From contig NC_081183.1 in assembly GCF_029867415.1 (NCBI RefSeq), positions 16,860,404 through 16,924,403 of the forward strand: a stretch of DNA of 64,000 nucleotides, in the 5' to 3' direction. The DNA comes from Vicia villosa. Its lineage: Eukaryota; Streptophyta; Magnoliopsida; Fabales; Fabaceae. Every line of letters begins with the position of its first letter. Position 1 is the stretch's first letter. The position numbers were made by a program, and so were the translations under genes. Under the pieces are notes generated by a model. The model was given only the letters and a program-made list of their open reading frames with translations, was not told the DNA's origin and did not search any database. Below are positions 22,069-34,088 of the stretch, one piece after another.

Positions 22069-23012
22069 TTCAAATCACTCTTCAATTCACACCAAAACCT
22101 CACAATTATAGGTTTTCTCTCTTCTTTCTTGAATGGCAAGTTTCTTAAGTTTCAAAGAGGTAAAATGCTCAACCTCTAAACCTTTGAAGTTCTGAGCAAA
22201 ATGATGCCTCCCACAACTCATAAACATCATTTGAAACTTGTTTGAACCACTCATACACCCCAAAAACACCTCAAGCTCAAAATCACTACCTCACTTCTCA
22301 AATATGCATAACCATGGCCTTATCATGCCAAAATCCATTCAAGATCATTTCTGTCCAAACTAACACTTCCAACACCTCATATATATCACATATGAACTAT
22401 CCAAACACTCACATATGATCTGAAACATCTCCATCTTCAAATTCGATTCATACTTGAAGCAACTGCAGATCGGGTGCCATGGCCATGCTCAGATGAATTC
22501 AACTTGTTCCAGACATCCAGACACCTTCCATAATCATCATAGAAGCTATTCAGATTGATACAAAGCATCTGTAACACCTCCAGATCAAAATCCAATTCTC
22601 AGTTTGGCCGTTTTTGAGGTAAGTGCACTTGAACTTCAAAATCTACTCTCCACGCATCATAAATGAAATATGAACATACCATCTCATTTCTGCACACATG
22701 AGGATCATTAACCCTCAATCAATTGCATCATAACTTGCACATACACGATTTCAGATTGAATCATAGAATTAGGGTTCTTCGTGTTCATCAGAAAATTGAT
22801 AGCCTTAGAGTGAAAATAAATGCAATTAAAGACCACCATCATGATCCTTATGAAAAAACGAGTGAGTTAGACCCTTCACTTGATCAATTTGGTTCAGTTT
22901 TCAGAAAATTCAAATTCAAATTGGGATTGTGTTCTTGGCGCGTTTTTTGGTTCATAAGTTTTGAAATTCAGTTGAGTAATATATTCTACCAAGCGCGTAT
23001 TACTAACAAGCC

Positions 23013-23098
23013 ACAAGCGTGGCTCAGCTGGTTATTGTTTTGGTTGGTGACCTTAGGGTCACGAGTTCAAGTCCTCTAGGGACCAAACCATTTTTTTT
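23013..23098 (+). other. tRNA-like module in Ogre-2 5' LTR
   Basis: GCGTGGCTCAGCTGG resembles a D-arm/A-box, and GGTCACGAGTTCAAGTCC a T-arm/B-box. They are about 45 bases apart, and an eight-T run at 23091-23098 could end Pol III transcription. Acceptor pairing is not convincing. It is in the same sense and a similar LTR context as the modules in Ogre-1. Confidence 0.6.
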
Positions 23099-23663
23099 AA
23101 CACTTGTTTTTCTTCATTTTTTTTACAACTTTAATTAATTAATTAACACATCAAATTAATTCATTTTTCATTCATTTTTTGTACACTCTTTATTTAACAC
23201 ATATATTTTATGAATATCAAAAAAAATCACAAAAAAAGATTTATTTAATACATTTTTAAATAGGTTTAAAATGACATGTTTTAAATGTTTTTAATACTTT
23301 TAAATATTGTTTTTCACTTGATTTTTCAAACTTAATCACTTGTAAATATTTTTGGAGCAAACCCTAATCATCTAAGTGTTAATTGAGGATAACCTCTTTG
23401 TTTATTTTGATTAATTTGATTCCTTTCAAAATTCAAATCGTTTTAAAACAAGCGATCGTGATTCTTTTCAAAAACGATAAACCATTTCTTTTTGATTCTC
23501 AAAGGAAACTATTGATTAAATCTTTTTTATTGATCAACTGATTTTCAAAACGATGTGGGGCCTCTCGAATATTAGAGAGTATAAGACCCACTCTTTTTTC
23601 TTATACAGTTTTTCTTTGTACAGAAAACTCTTTCAAAACAACAAGACTTCAAAGAAACAAAAC

Positions 23664-25390
23664 ACTCTTTGATTGTGGGTACGTGTTTCATTAATGGGCA
23701 TTCTTGTTTTGTGCTATTTGATTGTGGAGCCACACACTCTTTTGTGTCATTGCAATGTATGAAGCGACTTGGGTTGCAAGCTATTTCTTTGTTTCCTCCT
23801 ATGGCGGTTACTACTGCTATGGATGAGATGGTCGAGACACCGTTGGTGTGTGACAATTGTGCCTTATCTGTGGGTGGTAGAAATTTCCAGATTGATCTTA
23901 TTTGTTTGCCACTTAAGAAAATAGATGTTGTTTTGGGAATGGATTGGCTTTCTGCTAATTCCGTATTCATTGGGTGTGAAGAGAAGTTAATCATTATTCC
24001 ATCTGAAGAAGCTACTCCAAAAGATGTTTTGACTACTATACTGGAAGGTACGGTAGGCATGATTAATTTCTTATTTGAGAAAGAGAAGTCTGTTCTGTTG
24101 GTTCTTACTGAGGAGACGGGTGACAAGTTAGAGGTTTCACAAATTGCTGTTGTTAGAGAATTTCCTGATGTTTTTCCTGAGGATGTCACTTCTCTTCCTC
24201 CGTAAAGGGAAGTGGAATTCTCTATTGACCTGATACCGGGAACGGCTCCTATATCCGTTTCTCCGTATCGGATGACACCGCTTGAATTAAGAGAATTGAA
24301 GGGGCAATTGGAGGAGATGATGGCTAAACATTTTGTGCGACCTAGTGTCTCACAGTGGGGAGCTCCAGTGTTGTTAGTAAAGAAGAAGGATGGTGGGATG
24401 AGACTATGTATTGATTATCGTCAGTTGAACAAAGCCACTATCAAGAACAAATACCCTTTACCTAGGATAAACGACCTGTTAGATCAATTGAAAGGAGCCT
24501 GCGTGTTCTCGAAGATTGATTTGCGGTCAGGTTATCACCAAATCCGTGTGAAGAGATCAGATGTGCCAAAGACTGCCTTTAGAACCCGTTATGGTCATTA
24601 TGAATTCTTGGTAATGCCTTTCGGTGTGACGAATGCTCCAGCTGTTTTCATGGAATATATGAATCGGATATTCCAGCCTTACTTAGATCAATTTGTGGTA
24701 GTCTGTATTGATGACATTCTTATCTATTCTCGTACTCCACAAGAGCACGAAGAACATCTGAGGATTGTTCTGTCGGTATTGCTAGAAAATCAATTATTTG
24801 CTAAGTTGAGCAAGTGTGAATTTTGGATGACGGAGGTAAGATTTCTTGGTCATGTCATATCTCAAGGAGGTGTGGCAGTGGACCCGTCAAAAATTGAAGC
24901 GGTAATTAATTGGGAGAGACCGAGTAATGTCTCAGAAGTCCGAAGTTTCTTGGGCTTAGCCGGCTACTACAGAAGATTTATTAAAGGGTTTTCTCAATTG
25001 GCTTTACCAATGACTAGACTTACCCGAAAGGAGTGTCCTTATGATTGGGATTCGGGGTGTGAACAGAGTTTCATGGGCTTGAAGGAAAGATTGACGACTG
25101 CTCCTGTTTTAATCGCTCCTGATCTAAATAAGTCCTATGAGGTATTTTGCGATGCTTCTAAGAAAGGATTGGGAGGAGTATTGATGCAGGATGGTCAGGT
25201 GGTAGCATATACATCTCGACAGTTAAAGGTTCACGAAGAGAATTATCCAACTCATGATTTGGAATTAGCTGCGGTTTTTTTTACCCTAAAGGTATGGCGT
25301 CATTACTTGTATGGAGTTCATTTTGAGATGTTCAGTGACCACAAGAGTTTGAAGTACCTATTCGATCAGAAGGAGTTGAACATGCGCTAG
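23664..25390 (+). pseudogene. Chromovirus protease-RT-RNaseH fragment inside Ogre-2
   Basis: Starts abruptly at ACTCTTTGATTG within the protease-side linker and continues with DCGATHSF protease, RT with [10 protein letters not shown], and RNase H. It lacks the one-base insertion seen in copy A near 3578, so protease and RT are in one frame. It has its own TAA at 24203-24205 (two substitutions relative to copy A). It shares with copy A the TAG after LNMR (25388-25390). Upstream gag and the 5' LTR are missing. Confidence 0.9.
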
Positions 25391-27019
25391 AGACGGTGGA
25401 TGGAATACTTGAAGGATTATGATTTTGACTTAAAGTATCATCCAGGCAAAGCAAATAAAGTGGCGGATGCATTGAGTCGGAAGGTGTTAAAAATGGCAGA
25501 ATTGATGATGTTAGAATATGCATTATTGGAAAGATTCCGAGATCTCAACCTTCAATTTGTTTGGACCCAAAATGGAGTGTTGATGGGAAACTTGAATGTT
25601 AATTCCATTTTGAGAAATTTCATTCAACAAGCACAAGTGTCAGATGCTAAGTTACAAGAGGTGTTGGTTCAGCCATGTTTTGCACGAGCTACAGATGGAG
25701 TGATTATGTTTAACCAGAGGATTTGCGTTTCGGACGATGCGTTGTTGAAAAGAAGGATCTTGGATGAGGCTCACAAAGGTGCTTTCACCATACATCCTGG
25801 TTCTTCAAAAATGTATCAAGATTTGAAAAGAGATTATTGGTGGTCTGGAATGAAGGGAGATGTCACGGTGTATGTATCGGAGTGTGCGGTGTGCCAACAA
25901 GTAAAGATTGAACATCAAAGAGCAGGTGGATTGTTACAACCACTAGAGATTCCAATATGGAAGTGGGATAATATTTCAATGGATTTTACGGTTGGATTAC
26001 CTCGTACTCAAGGTGGATACGATTCTATTTGGTTGATTGTAGATCGATTGACGAAATCTGCACATTTCTTAGCCGTGAAGACTACTTACAAGCCAAGTCA
26101 TCTTGCACAGTTATTTGTTGCAGAAATTGTGAAGTTGCATGGTGTGCCCTCTAGTATTGTGTCGGATAGAGATCCAAAGTTCACTTCGAGGTTTAGGGGA
26201 GCTTTTCAACAAGCTATGGGATCTAAATTGTGTTTGGGCACGTCGAACCACCCTCAAACGGACGGTCAAACGGAACGAACGATACAAACCTTGGAAGATA
26301 TGTTAAGAGCTTGTGTGCTTGAAAGTAGAGGAAATTGGAAGGAGCTTTTACCATTGATTGAATTTGCGTATAATAACAGTTACCATGCAAGTATTGGTAT
26401 GGCACCTTATGAAGCATTGTATGCGAGGAAATGTAGGACACCGTTGTGTTGGTTAGAAGTTGGTGATGATAGGATTTTGGGACCCGAAATTATTCAAGAG
26501 ACCACGGACAAGATTAGAATGATTCGTGAGAAGGTTAAGCAAGCACAGGATCGTCATAAGAGTTATGCGGATAACCGTAGGAGGCCTTTGGAGTTTGTGG
26601 AAGATGATCATGTATTCTTGAAGGTTACTCCAAGATTGAGATTGAAAGGACCATTTAAGTCGAGGAAGTTAAGTCCGAGATACGTGGGACCGTATGAGAT
26701 TCTAGAAAGGGTTGGTGAAGTAGCTTACCGTTTAGCCTTACCACCTTCTCTATCAGAAATGCATGATGTTTTTCACGTGTCTCAACTACGGAAGTTTATT
26801 CCCGATCCTCTTCAGCCAGTGTTACCAGATGCAGTTGAGATAGAATCAGATTTGACTTTTGAACCCTTACCGAGCCGTATCGTGGGAAGAGAGACTAAAG
26901 TGTTGCGAAACAAGGAGATTCCTCTTGTTAAGGTTCAGTGGGATGTGACACATCCGGGTGATGCTACATGGGAGCTTGAATCGGAAATGCGGGATGCTTA
27001 CCCTCACCTTTTCAGGTAA
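25391..27019 (+). pseudogene. Chromovirus integrase region inside Ogre-2
   Basis: A 540-codon open stretch from just after the TAG to the normal pol stop: the RNase H/integrase link ([16 protein letters not shown]), HHCC zinc domain, DDE core ([30 protein letters not shown]) and chromodomain-like tail. Unlike copy A it has no further stop, and codons at the equivalents of 5162 and 5714 are intact. It is in frame with the RNase H fragment upstream. The methionine at 25400 is internal, so this part could only be made by reading through the TAG. Confidence 0.9.
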
Positions 27020-27061
27020 TTCTTAAATTCGAGGAGGAATTTCTATTTAAGGGGGGGAGGA

Positions 27062-27443
27062 TGTAATACCCCGTATTTAATAAAATGCTCTAATGTTATT
27101 AGCTGACACTGAGGTTTTATTAATTGGTGCATTATAGACATTTTGGACGCTTAAGTTAGCGGTACTGACTTAATGATGCTTTACTTATATCTTTTTCCAT
27201 TTTCTTTCCTCACATTTGCAACAAGAAGAGAAAGATAGAGAGATAAAGTAGAGAGAAGGAGGAGAAGAGGAAGAGAAACTTGTGAAGAGGAAAAAGCTTG
27301 GATTCGATCATTTCTCCGCCGAATCAACTCATCTCTGTCATCAACGACTCGTAATCGAGGTGGGTTCTAGTTAGAAACTTATAGATTTGTTTATGGATGA
27401 GAAATCTTAGTTTGGATTTGGGGTTTTTATAGAAACCTAGGTT
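27062..27443 (+). repeat. Chromovirus LTR A4, first 382 bp
   Basis: Polypurine tract, then TGTAATACCCC as in the other copies. Identity to LTR A3 appears complete until AACCTAGGTT, where the sequence changes to Ogre 5' UTR. It marks the right edge of the chromovirus block inside Ogre-2. Confidence 0.88.
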
Positions 27444-28203
27444 ATTTCCAAAGGAAGGGTTATTTCTAATTATTGTTTTTATTTTAATTTTTGTTACATG
27501 TGTGATTCTTTGGTTCTGTTACTTGTGTGGTTCTGTTACAAGTGATACATTATGGACAAATCCTAACCCGGATTAAGTACACATAAGAAATTAGGTGGAG
27601 GGTATAGTCATGTGCAGGCGCACTTGAGAATCCTTCCGCTCAGTGGAGGTTCCTTGTTGGTAATATATGTTTAGCATGCTTTCGTAGCGAAGACATTATT
27701 GCCGCATTGAACTGTAGAAGCTGAGTTGGCCGTAGAACCCCAACCCATCCTGGCCTTATTAGGACGTGGTGCAGAAACGATCCAGGTGAAGACTTGGATA
27801 GTTGTCATGCGGAGAACCACACTCAGACGAGTTTTTCTTGAGAATATTTCTGGCTCATCAGTTTAGTTGTGAAAGCCGGTAATATCCGAAAGAAAAATGT
27901 AGACTCTGACGTATCAGTAGAACATGTTGTACAGGTGATTAACTAGATCTATCCCTATTTGGTTCTCTGACCTCATGCTCGTGACGCTGGACCTTTGAAC
28001 CTGTGTGTACTATGTTTGAATTACCATGTTTGTGTACCATGTTTGCGTTACCATTACCATGTCTGTTTTACCATGTTTGAATATGTGGCATTCATGCTTC
28101 CACGCATTCATACATTCAAAAAAAACCCATTTTTTTTTCATAAAAGCATGGTTGTTCCAAAGATTTAGAGAAATTTTCTTTGCAAACATTTTAGGATTTA
28201 GTC
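27444..28203 (+). other. Ogre-2 5' untranslated region
   Basis: About 760 bp between the chromovirus fragment and ORF1. No primer site is visible at its left edge. Ogre-3 has about 650 bp in the same position, so only a little of the real 5' end may be missing. I see no gene; T-rich start, then ordinary unique-looking sequence. Confidence 0.6.
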
Positions 28204-29739
28204 ATGGAAGAAGTAAAAAGGCATACCAAGAAATACGGTTTCAAAGCGCCTGATGTGGGAAAACTGATAGAGTTAGCATCTTCTGTACAAAATCCTTCCA
28301 ATTTTAGGAAAAGTTATGGAAAACTTTTGCCTATCCTGAACACTCATGTTGATGAAGGACTTCTCAAAACTTTGGTTCAGTTCTATGATCCCGTCTACCG
28401 GTGTTTTACCTTTCCAGACTACCAGTTGGTACCAACCTTGGAAGAATATGTCAATCTTTTGGGTATCCCTGTGTCTGACAAAATACCCTTCAATGGTTTG
28501 GAAGCCATTCCTAAGTCACACGTCATTGCAGCAAGTACCCATTTGAAGAAATCTGAAGTAGAGAGTAATTGGACTACCAAAGGGAACCTCCCGGGTTTAA
28601 CCTCACACTTCCTGATAAAGAAAGCCTTTGATTTCATCGAAACTAGTAGCATGATAGCTTTTGAAGCTATACTAGCCTTGCTCATCTATGGGTTGGTTCT
28701 GTTTCCCAATATCGACAACTTTGTTGATATCAATGCCATAAAGATTTTTCTGATTGGAAATCCTGTTCCGACTTTACTTGGTGACATGTATTTCTCTGTC
28801 CATCATAGGAATCGCCAAGGCGGTGGAATCATTGTATGTTGTGCACCTTTGTTGTTCAAATGGATTGTTTCACACTTACCTGAGTCTCCTATTTTCACAG
28901 AAAACCGAGAAGGTCTGCGTTGGCCTCGAAGACTTATGTCTCTTACTAATAATGATATCCGTTGGTATACCTTGGCTCGCTGCGGTACAGAAACCATTGA
29001 TAGTTGCGGAGAATTCGCCAACGTACCTCTCATTGGTACACAAGGAGGAATTAACTACAATCCGATCTTAGCCCGACGACAACTCGGGTATGCAAATTCA
29101 GTTAAACCTGTTGGTCTCGCAGTAGAAAGCTACTTCTATCAAGAAAGGGAAGATCCTCAAAGGTTGAAGACAAGAATGATGAGAGCTTGGTACGACGTCC
29201 GATGGAAAGAAAAAGGTGAGGAAAGGAATTGCATTGCTACGGACGCCTACACCTGCTGGGTAAAGAAAAGAGCAAAGGAGTTTCAAATGCCTTATGATTA
29301 TGAAAAACCCATGTCTCTTGTGGTATCTCAACTACCCAATATTCCCATTCCCACTATGAAGGAATACCAAGACACTTTAGCCAAGATGAGGTTAGAGAAA
29401 AATGCTTGGGAGCACGAGTTTCGTAGGACCGATATGGAAAACAGAAGGTTGAAGAAACAAGTGAAAGATCACGAAGAAACTCTCTACTGTCAAGATGGAT
29501 GGCTCATGAGTAAAGATGAGAAGATTCGTCAGAAAGACGCTGCAATCAAGAGGTACATCAAAGAAAGCAAGAAAAAACCTGAAGATTCAACAAGCAACGC
29601 TCCAACTCCTGACGATTGGAAGAATATTGTTGACAAGCTAAAGACCGAAAAGGCCGAATTGAAAGCTTACTATGGGAAAGAAATCATGAAGCTCAAGCTG
29701 CACAATGCATTTGGTTCTTCGTCTGATGAAGATGCTTAG
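28204..29739 (+). CDS. Ogre ORF1 protein, function unknown
   Basis: 511 residues, uninterrupted. An extra ORF between the 5' UTR and gag is a hallmark of Ogre elements; its role is not known. The first 340 residues look globular (PNFRKSYGKLLPILNTHVDEGL, FYDPVYRCFTFPDYQLVPTLEEY, ARRQLGYANS). Similar proteins in legumes are often listed under a domain of unknown function, which I recall as DUF7745 but cannot check here. Residues about 385-505 are charged and helical (MKEYQDTLAKMRLEKNAWEH and on), a likely coiled coil. No nuclease, helicase or envelope motif is visible. Start ATG 28204 follows an A/T-rich leader and fits the homologous start in Ogre-3 only approximately. Confidence 0.88.
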   Translation: MEEVKRHTKKYGFKAPDVGKLIELASSVQNPSNFRKSYGKLLPILNTHVDEGLLKTLVQFYDPVYRCFTFPDYQLVPTLEEYVNLLGIPVSDKIPFNGLEAIPKSHVIAASTHLKKSEVESNWTTKGNLPGLTSHFLIKKAFDFIETSSMIAFEAILALLIYGLVLFPNIDNFVDINAIKIFLIGNPVPTLLGDMYFSVHHRNRQGGGIIVCCAPLLFKWIVSHLPESPIFTENREGLRWPRRLMSLTNNDIRWYTLARCGTETIDSCGEFANVPLIGTQGGINYNPILARRQLGYANSVKPVGLAVESYFYQEREDPQRLKTRMMRAWYDVRWKEKGEERNCIATDAYTCWVKKRAKEFQMPYDYEKPMSLVVSQLPNIPIPTMKEYQDTLAKMRLEKNAWEHEFRRTDMENRRLKKQVKDHEETLYCQDGWLMSKDEKIRQKDAAIKRYIKESKKKPEDSTSNAPTPDDWKNIVDKLKTEKAELKAYYGKEIMKLKLHNAFGSSSDEDA

Positions 29740-30066
29740 GATTGTTTAGCTTTTTATTTATCATTTGCTTTTGTAAGGAGCTACGCTCCAATGTTATAAC
29801 ATTTCCCATTATTGCAATAAAAAAAAATGAATGAATAAAAGATTTGCTTGTGTTCAAATGTTTGCAAGGAAATAATCTTTAAAATATTTGGAAAAAAATC
29901 ATAAACTTTTTTTGCATACATCATTCTGCATATCGAGTCTGTTGTATAGAGTCTTATCTTTTGGATCTTTCTCCAATAGATCGTCAAGCTGTCGCGTCTC
30001 AAAGTTTCTCGACCGCGCTCGCAATCAGATCACAGATACAATACTCGTTCAAATAGAAGAAGAGTA
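29740..30066 (+). other. Spacer between ORF1 and gag
   Basis: 327 bp, AT-rich, no ORF of interest. A run of A (29819-29827) and T-rich stretches are present. How the second ORF is translated is not evident; no splice pair was identified with confidence here. Confidence 0.5.
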
Positions 30067-33000
30067 ATGGAACACTCTGAACAAGAGAATATTGAGCTTC
30101 GTAGTACAGTGACCACTCTTCAGGAAAAATTGGAAAGTCTCACTACTCTGGTTGACTCTTTAATGGCCGCACAGAATCAGCCGCCGCCACCCAACAGTGA
30201 AGCAACAGTAACATCTGAAGTCACTACTCCAGTTTCTACGGTTGCATTCGGCATTCCATCTTTCTCCATGCCAGAAGGTTGGGGCACGCCTTTTAGCTTT
30301 GGTACAGGTTTCCGCCATAATGTTTCTGGGGTTCAAACATCCACAACTGAAGCGCCTGCTGCACAGGGTTCGGCGTTTATTCCACATTCGGGGGTAACTT
30401 TTTCTCAAGTCACTATGGCACTTTCTCAACCCACTATGACGGTTCCGACTCCTATGGTTCACACTGTTCCTTACGGAGACAATGAGATTTATCATGATCA
30501 GGGTGATAGCACAAATCAGCGAAGTCTTGTAGGAGATCTCCAAGAACAATTCAACAAGATTCAGCTGGAAGTCAAAGCTATTCGGGGAAAAGATTTGTTT
30601 GGAAAGAATGCCCAGGAGCTATGTTTGGTTCCCAGTGTACAAATACCAGCTAAATTCAAGGTCCCAGACTTTGAGAAGTACAAAGGCAGTTCTTGTCCGC
30701 AAAGTCATCTTGTGATGTATGCCAGAAAGATGTCTACTTATGCAGATAATCATCAGTTGCTCATCCATTACTTTCAAGACAGTTTAACTGGTGCCGCACT
30801 GAAGTGGTACACAGGCTTGGATAGCACTAATATTCGAACATTCAATGACCTAGGTGAGGCCTTTGTCCGACAATACAAGTACAACTCGGATATGGCTCCA
30901 GACAGAGATCAGCTCCGATCCATGGCTCAGAAAGACCATGAAGCTTTCAAAGAGTATGCCCAACGATGGAGAGAAACTGCTGCTCAGATTAATCCACCAT
31001 TAAAAGAGAAAGAGATGACAAAGATCTTCTTGAATACTCTCGGTCCGTTTTACTATGAACGCATGATTGCTAGTGCTCCAAGTGATTTCACCGAAATGGT
31101 AAACATGGGGATGCGTCTAGAAGAAGGAGTCCGAACCGGACGTCTGACTAAAGAAGGATCTTCGAGCGGAATCAAAAAGTTTGGAAGTGGTTTCCCAAAG
31201 AAGAAAGAACAAAGTGTTGACATGGTATCCCAAGGAAAGCCAAGAGGAAATGTCAATCGTCAACGACAGGTTGCTTCTATCACACCAGTCGTTAACACAA
31301 CACCGAATCCAGGATTCACTCCTCAGTTCCAACAACAACAGCCTCGACAACAGGCTCAGCAGTTAAACAATAATCAGAATCGAGTACAAAGAGCTCCACA
31401 GTTCGATCCGATTCCGATGACCTACACAGAATTGTACCCTGCTTTGATTGAAAGAGGTCTTATTCAAACTAAAGCACCACCACCAGTACCTGAGAGACTC
31501 CCATGGTGGTACAGAGCTGAAGTCTCATGCCCTTATCATCAAGGGGCACCTGGCCATGATCTTGAGCATTGCATAGCTTTGAAATATGAAGTTCAGAGGT
31601 TGGTTAGATCTAATCTCCTCTCTTTCAGAAATTTGAATCCTAATGTGCAAGCAAATCCGCTGCCCAATCATGGAGGGCATGTTGTAAACATGGTATATGG
31701 ATGTCCTGGCCAATACCGAATCTATAATATCAACTTCTCAAGAGCAGATTTGGTACAAATGCACGCCACTCTTTGTCGGGGGCAGAATTTTCGCCAACAT
31801 CAATACGGTTCCTGTAGAATATGTTGTGTGGATCCTCACGGGTGTTCGATTGTGAGAAGAGATCTCCAAGTTTTGCTAGATAATGGTACTATTGAGATCT
31901 ACAGAAATAGGGATGAAAATGAAGTTAACATGATAGGATGTTATCCGCATGAGCTTTTAGTCTCAGATATCAACTCGGAAATGCCTACAGTTAACGTCAT
32001 CGTTCCTCATTTCAACATGCCTGAGCGCATGGAAGTTACTTACAACAAGCCGAAGGTTCCTATTGCTCCTTTGATCATTTGTCTACCTGGACCTGTTCCT
32101 TATGACTCTGACAAGGCAGTTCCATACAACTACAATGCCACAATGATAAAGGACGGACAAGAAGTTCCTTTGCCTACTCTTTCATCTGTTGTAAACATTG
32201 CTGATGTGAGTCGTGTAACAAGAAGTGGACGTGTGTATACTCCGCTACCTCCAAAGCAGCCTGTTGCTCCTGTTACCGGGCAAAATCCTGTCAATACACC
32301 AGTAGAGAATCTTGTGGAAACTCCTGTCAGTAATCCAAACACTGATGTTGGTCAATCCAGTGGAACCAATGTCAATCCCGATTTTGATGAAATTTTGAAG
32401 CTTATCAAAAGAAGTGAATATAAGATTGTGGATCAGCTTATGCAGACTCCTTCAAAAATCTCAATACTTTCATTGCTGTTGAATTCAGAAGCCCACAGGG
32501 AAGCCCTGATGAAGGTCTTAGATCAAGCTTTTGTAGACCATGATGTGACTGTTGATCACTTTGATGGGATAATAGCCAACATAACAGCTTGCAACAATTT
32601 AAGCTTCTGTGATGAAGAACTCCCCGAGGAGGGTAGAAATCACAATCTTGCTTTGCACATTTCTATGAATTGTCAGTCAGACTCTTTGTCCAATGTGTTA
32701 GTAGACACCGGATCTTCCTTGAATGTTATGCCAAAGACGACTCTTGCTCGTTTGTCTTACCAAGGAATGCCTATGAAATTCAGTGGTGTGGTAGTCAAAG
32801 CATTTGATGGATCGCGAAAATCTGTTATCGGCGAAGTCAACCTTCCCATGACAATTGGTCCACATACATTTCAAATCACCTTCCAGGTCATGGACATTCA
32901 AGCTGCTTATAGCTGTCTGTTAGGACGACCATGGATCCATGAAGCAGGGGCAGTAACTTCTACGCTCCACCAAAAGTTGAAATTTGTAACAAATGGAAAA

Positions 33001-34088
33001 TTGGTAACGATAAGTGGAGAACAAGCCTTGATGGTGAGCCATTTATCCAATTTCTCTTTCATCAGTGCTGATGATGTGGAAGGAACTCAGTTCCAAGGTC
33101 TCTCTTTAGAAGACGAATCTTCCAAAAAGAAAGCATCAATTTCTTCATATAAAGAGGCAGTAAAAGTAGTGAAAGATGGAACTACCACTGGCTGGGGGCA
33201 AGTTGTGATCCCTACCAAGAATGAAACTAGAGCAGGTCTCGGATGTTCACCAACATTCTCAAACTGCACCAAGAAGGATGAAACCCTTCGTCCAATCAAA
33301 GAAACGTTCCATAGTGGAGGGTTCCTTAACCCAATTCCTCAAGAGGTTAATGTCCTTATCGAAGAGTGCATCGAAGAAGGTTTACCCAATGATGAAGAAG
33401 AATGGAAATGTTATCTCAATGACTCGGGATACATATCTCAGGAAGAACCATATCCTCCGTCAGAGAAACCCAAAGGCAAAGAAACTGAGCCTGTTCCTGC
33501 AGAAATCTGGGACACCTTGGGACAACCAAGTGGAAAATTTGATTATATGGTGAAATACACTGCACCTGAAAGTTACAAGATTGCGATTGAAGATATCCAA
33601 CCAACTGGATGGGGAGATTCCTTTGAATATGATAGTCAACCAGAAGAGGTTTATCAGCCCTGTCAATTTTCTCAGCAGCCTGAAATTACTGAAGATTTCG
33701 GATTTAATGCATCTGCCAAGGTTTATAATCCTGAAGGTGGTTATTATCACATAAATGCCATTTTTGAAGATGAAGGGGAAGATGGTCCCGCAGTTGACTC
33801 GGAAAGTGTCGCTGATAATGAGTCTCTTCATCCTGAAGACTGGGAAATACATCCTGAAAATTCTGAAGATTGTGACTCGTCTTATGCTCTTCAAGAAGTA
33901 GAAGAAGACCGTTTCAACTCTACAAAGAACAAGGTTGACAAACCAGGACCTTCGAATCCTGCTCGACCAGCAGTCGATGTCAATACTGAAGACAATTCTG
34001 GGGAGATTTTTCCTGAATACATAATACACAGAGGAGTTCGTTGCTACTGGAAAGCTGTCGACGTTCCGAATGTTGTTCGCCGCTCAAA
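30067..34088 (+). CDS. Ogre gag-protease (first exon of gag-pol)
   Basis: About 1,341 residues to the stop at 34090-34092. Residues 1-40 are a short coiled coil. The retrotransposon gag core lies around 190-360 (ALKWYTGLDS, FVRQYKYNSD, WRETAAQINPPL). A zinc-binding variant CPYHQGAPGHDLEHC is at about 488-502. The protease motif is DTGSSLNV at D880, and LLGRPWIHEAGA follows. After the protease comes a glycine-containing stretch (GWGQ...GLG, about 1040-1060) resembling a G-patch, then an acidic linker with one copy of a WDTLGQPSGK...PTGWGD module. The stop lies inside a predicted intron, so in spliced RNA this exon ends at 34088 and continues in frame into RT. No frameshifts: this copy may be functional. 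Confidence 0.92.

Larger units (their letters stand above)
20475..23663 (+). repeat. Ogre-2 5' LTR, first 3.2 kb
   Basis: Starts TGTCATACCCCAATTTTTG, inside chromovirus LTR A3. Positions 20475-23462 match 40054-43041. The last 200 bp or so (23463-23663) has no partner in the window but resembles Ogre-1 LTR (GGGGCCTCT...TAAG...CCC), so it is probably still LTR. It contains a TATA box at 22055 and a tRNA-like module at 23013. Otherwise it is AT-rich, with repeated TTAGGGTTTTGA-type words and no gene. Confidence 0.88.

Noticed and set aside
22723..23079. 118-residue ORF present in both Ogre-2 LTRs
   Set aside because: Identity only reflects the LTR duplication. The end runs through the tRNA-like module and the composition is not protein-like.
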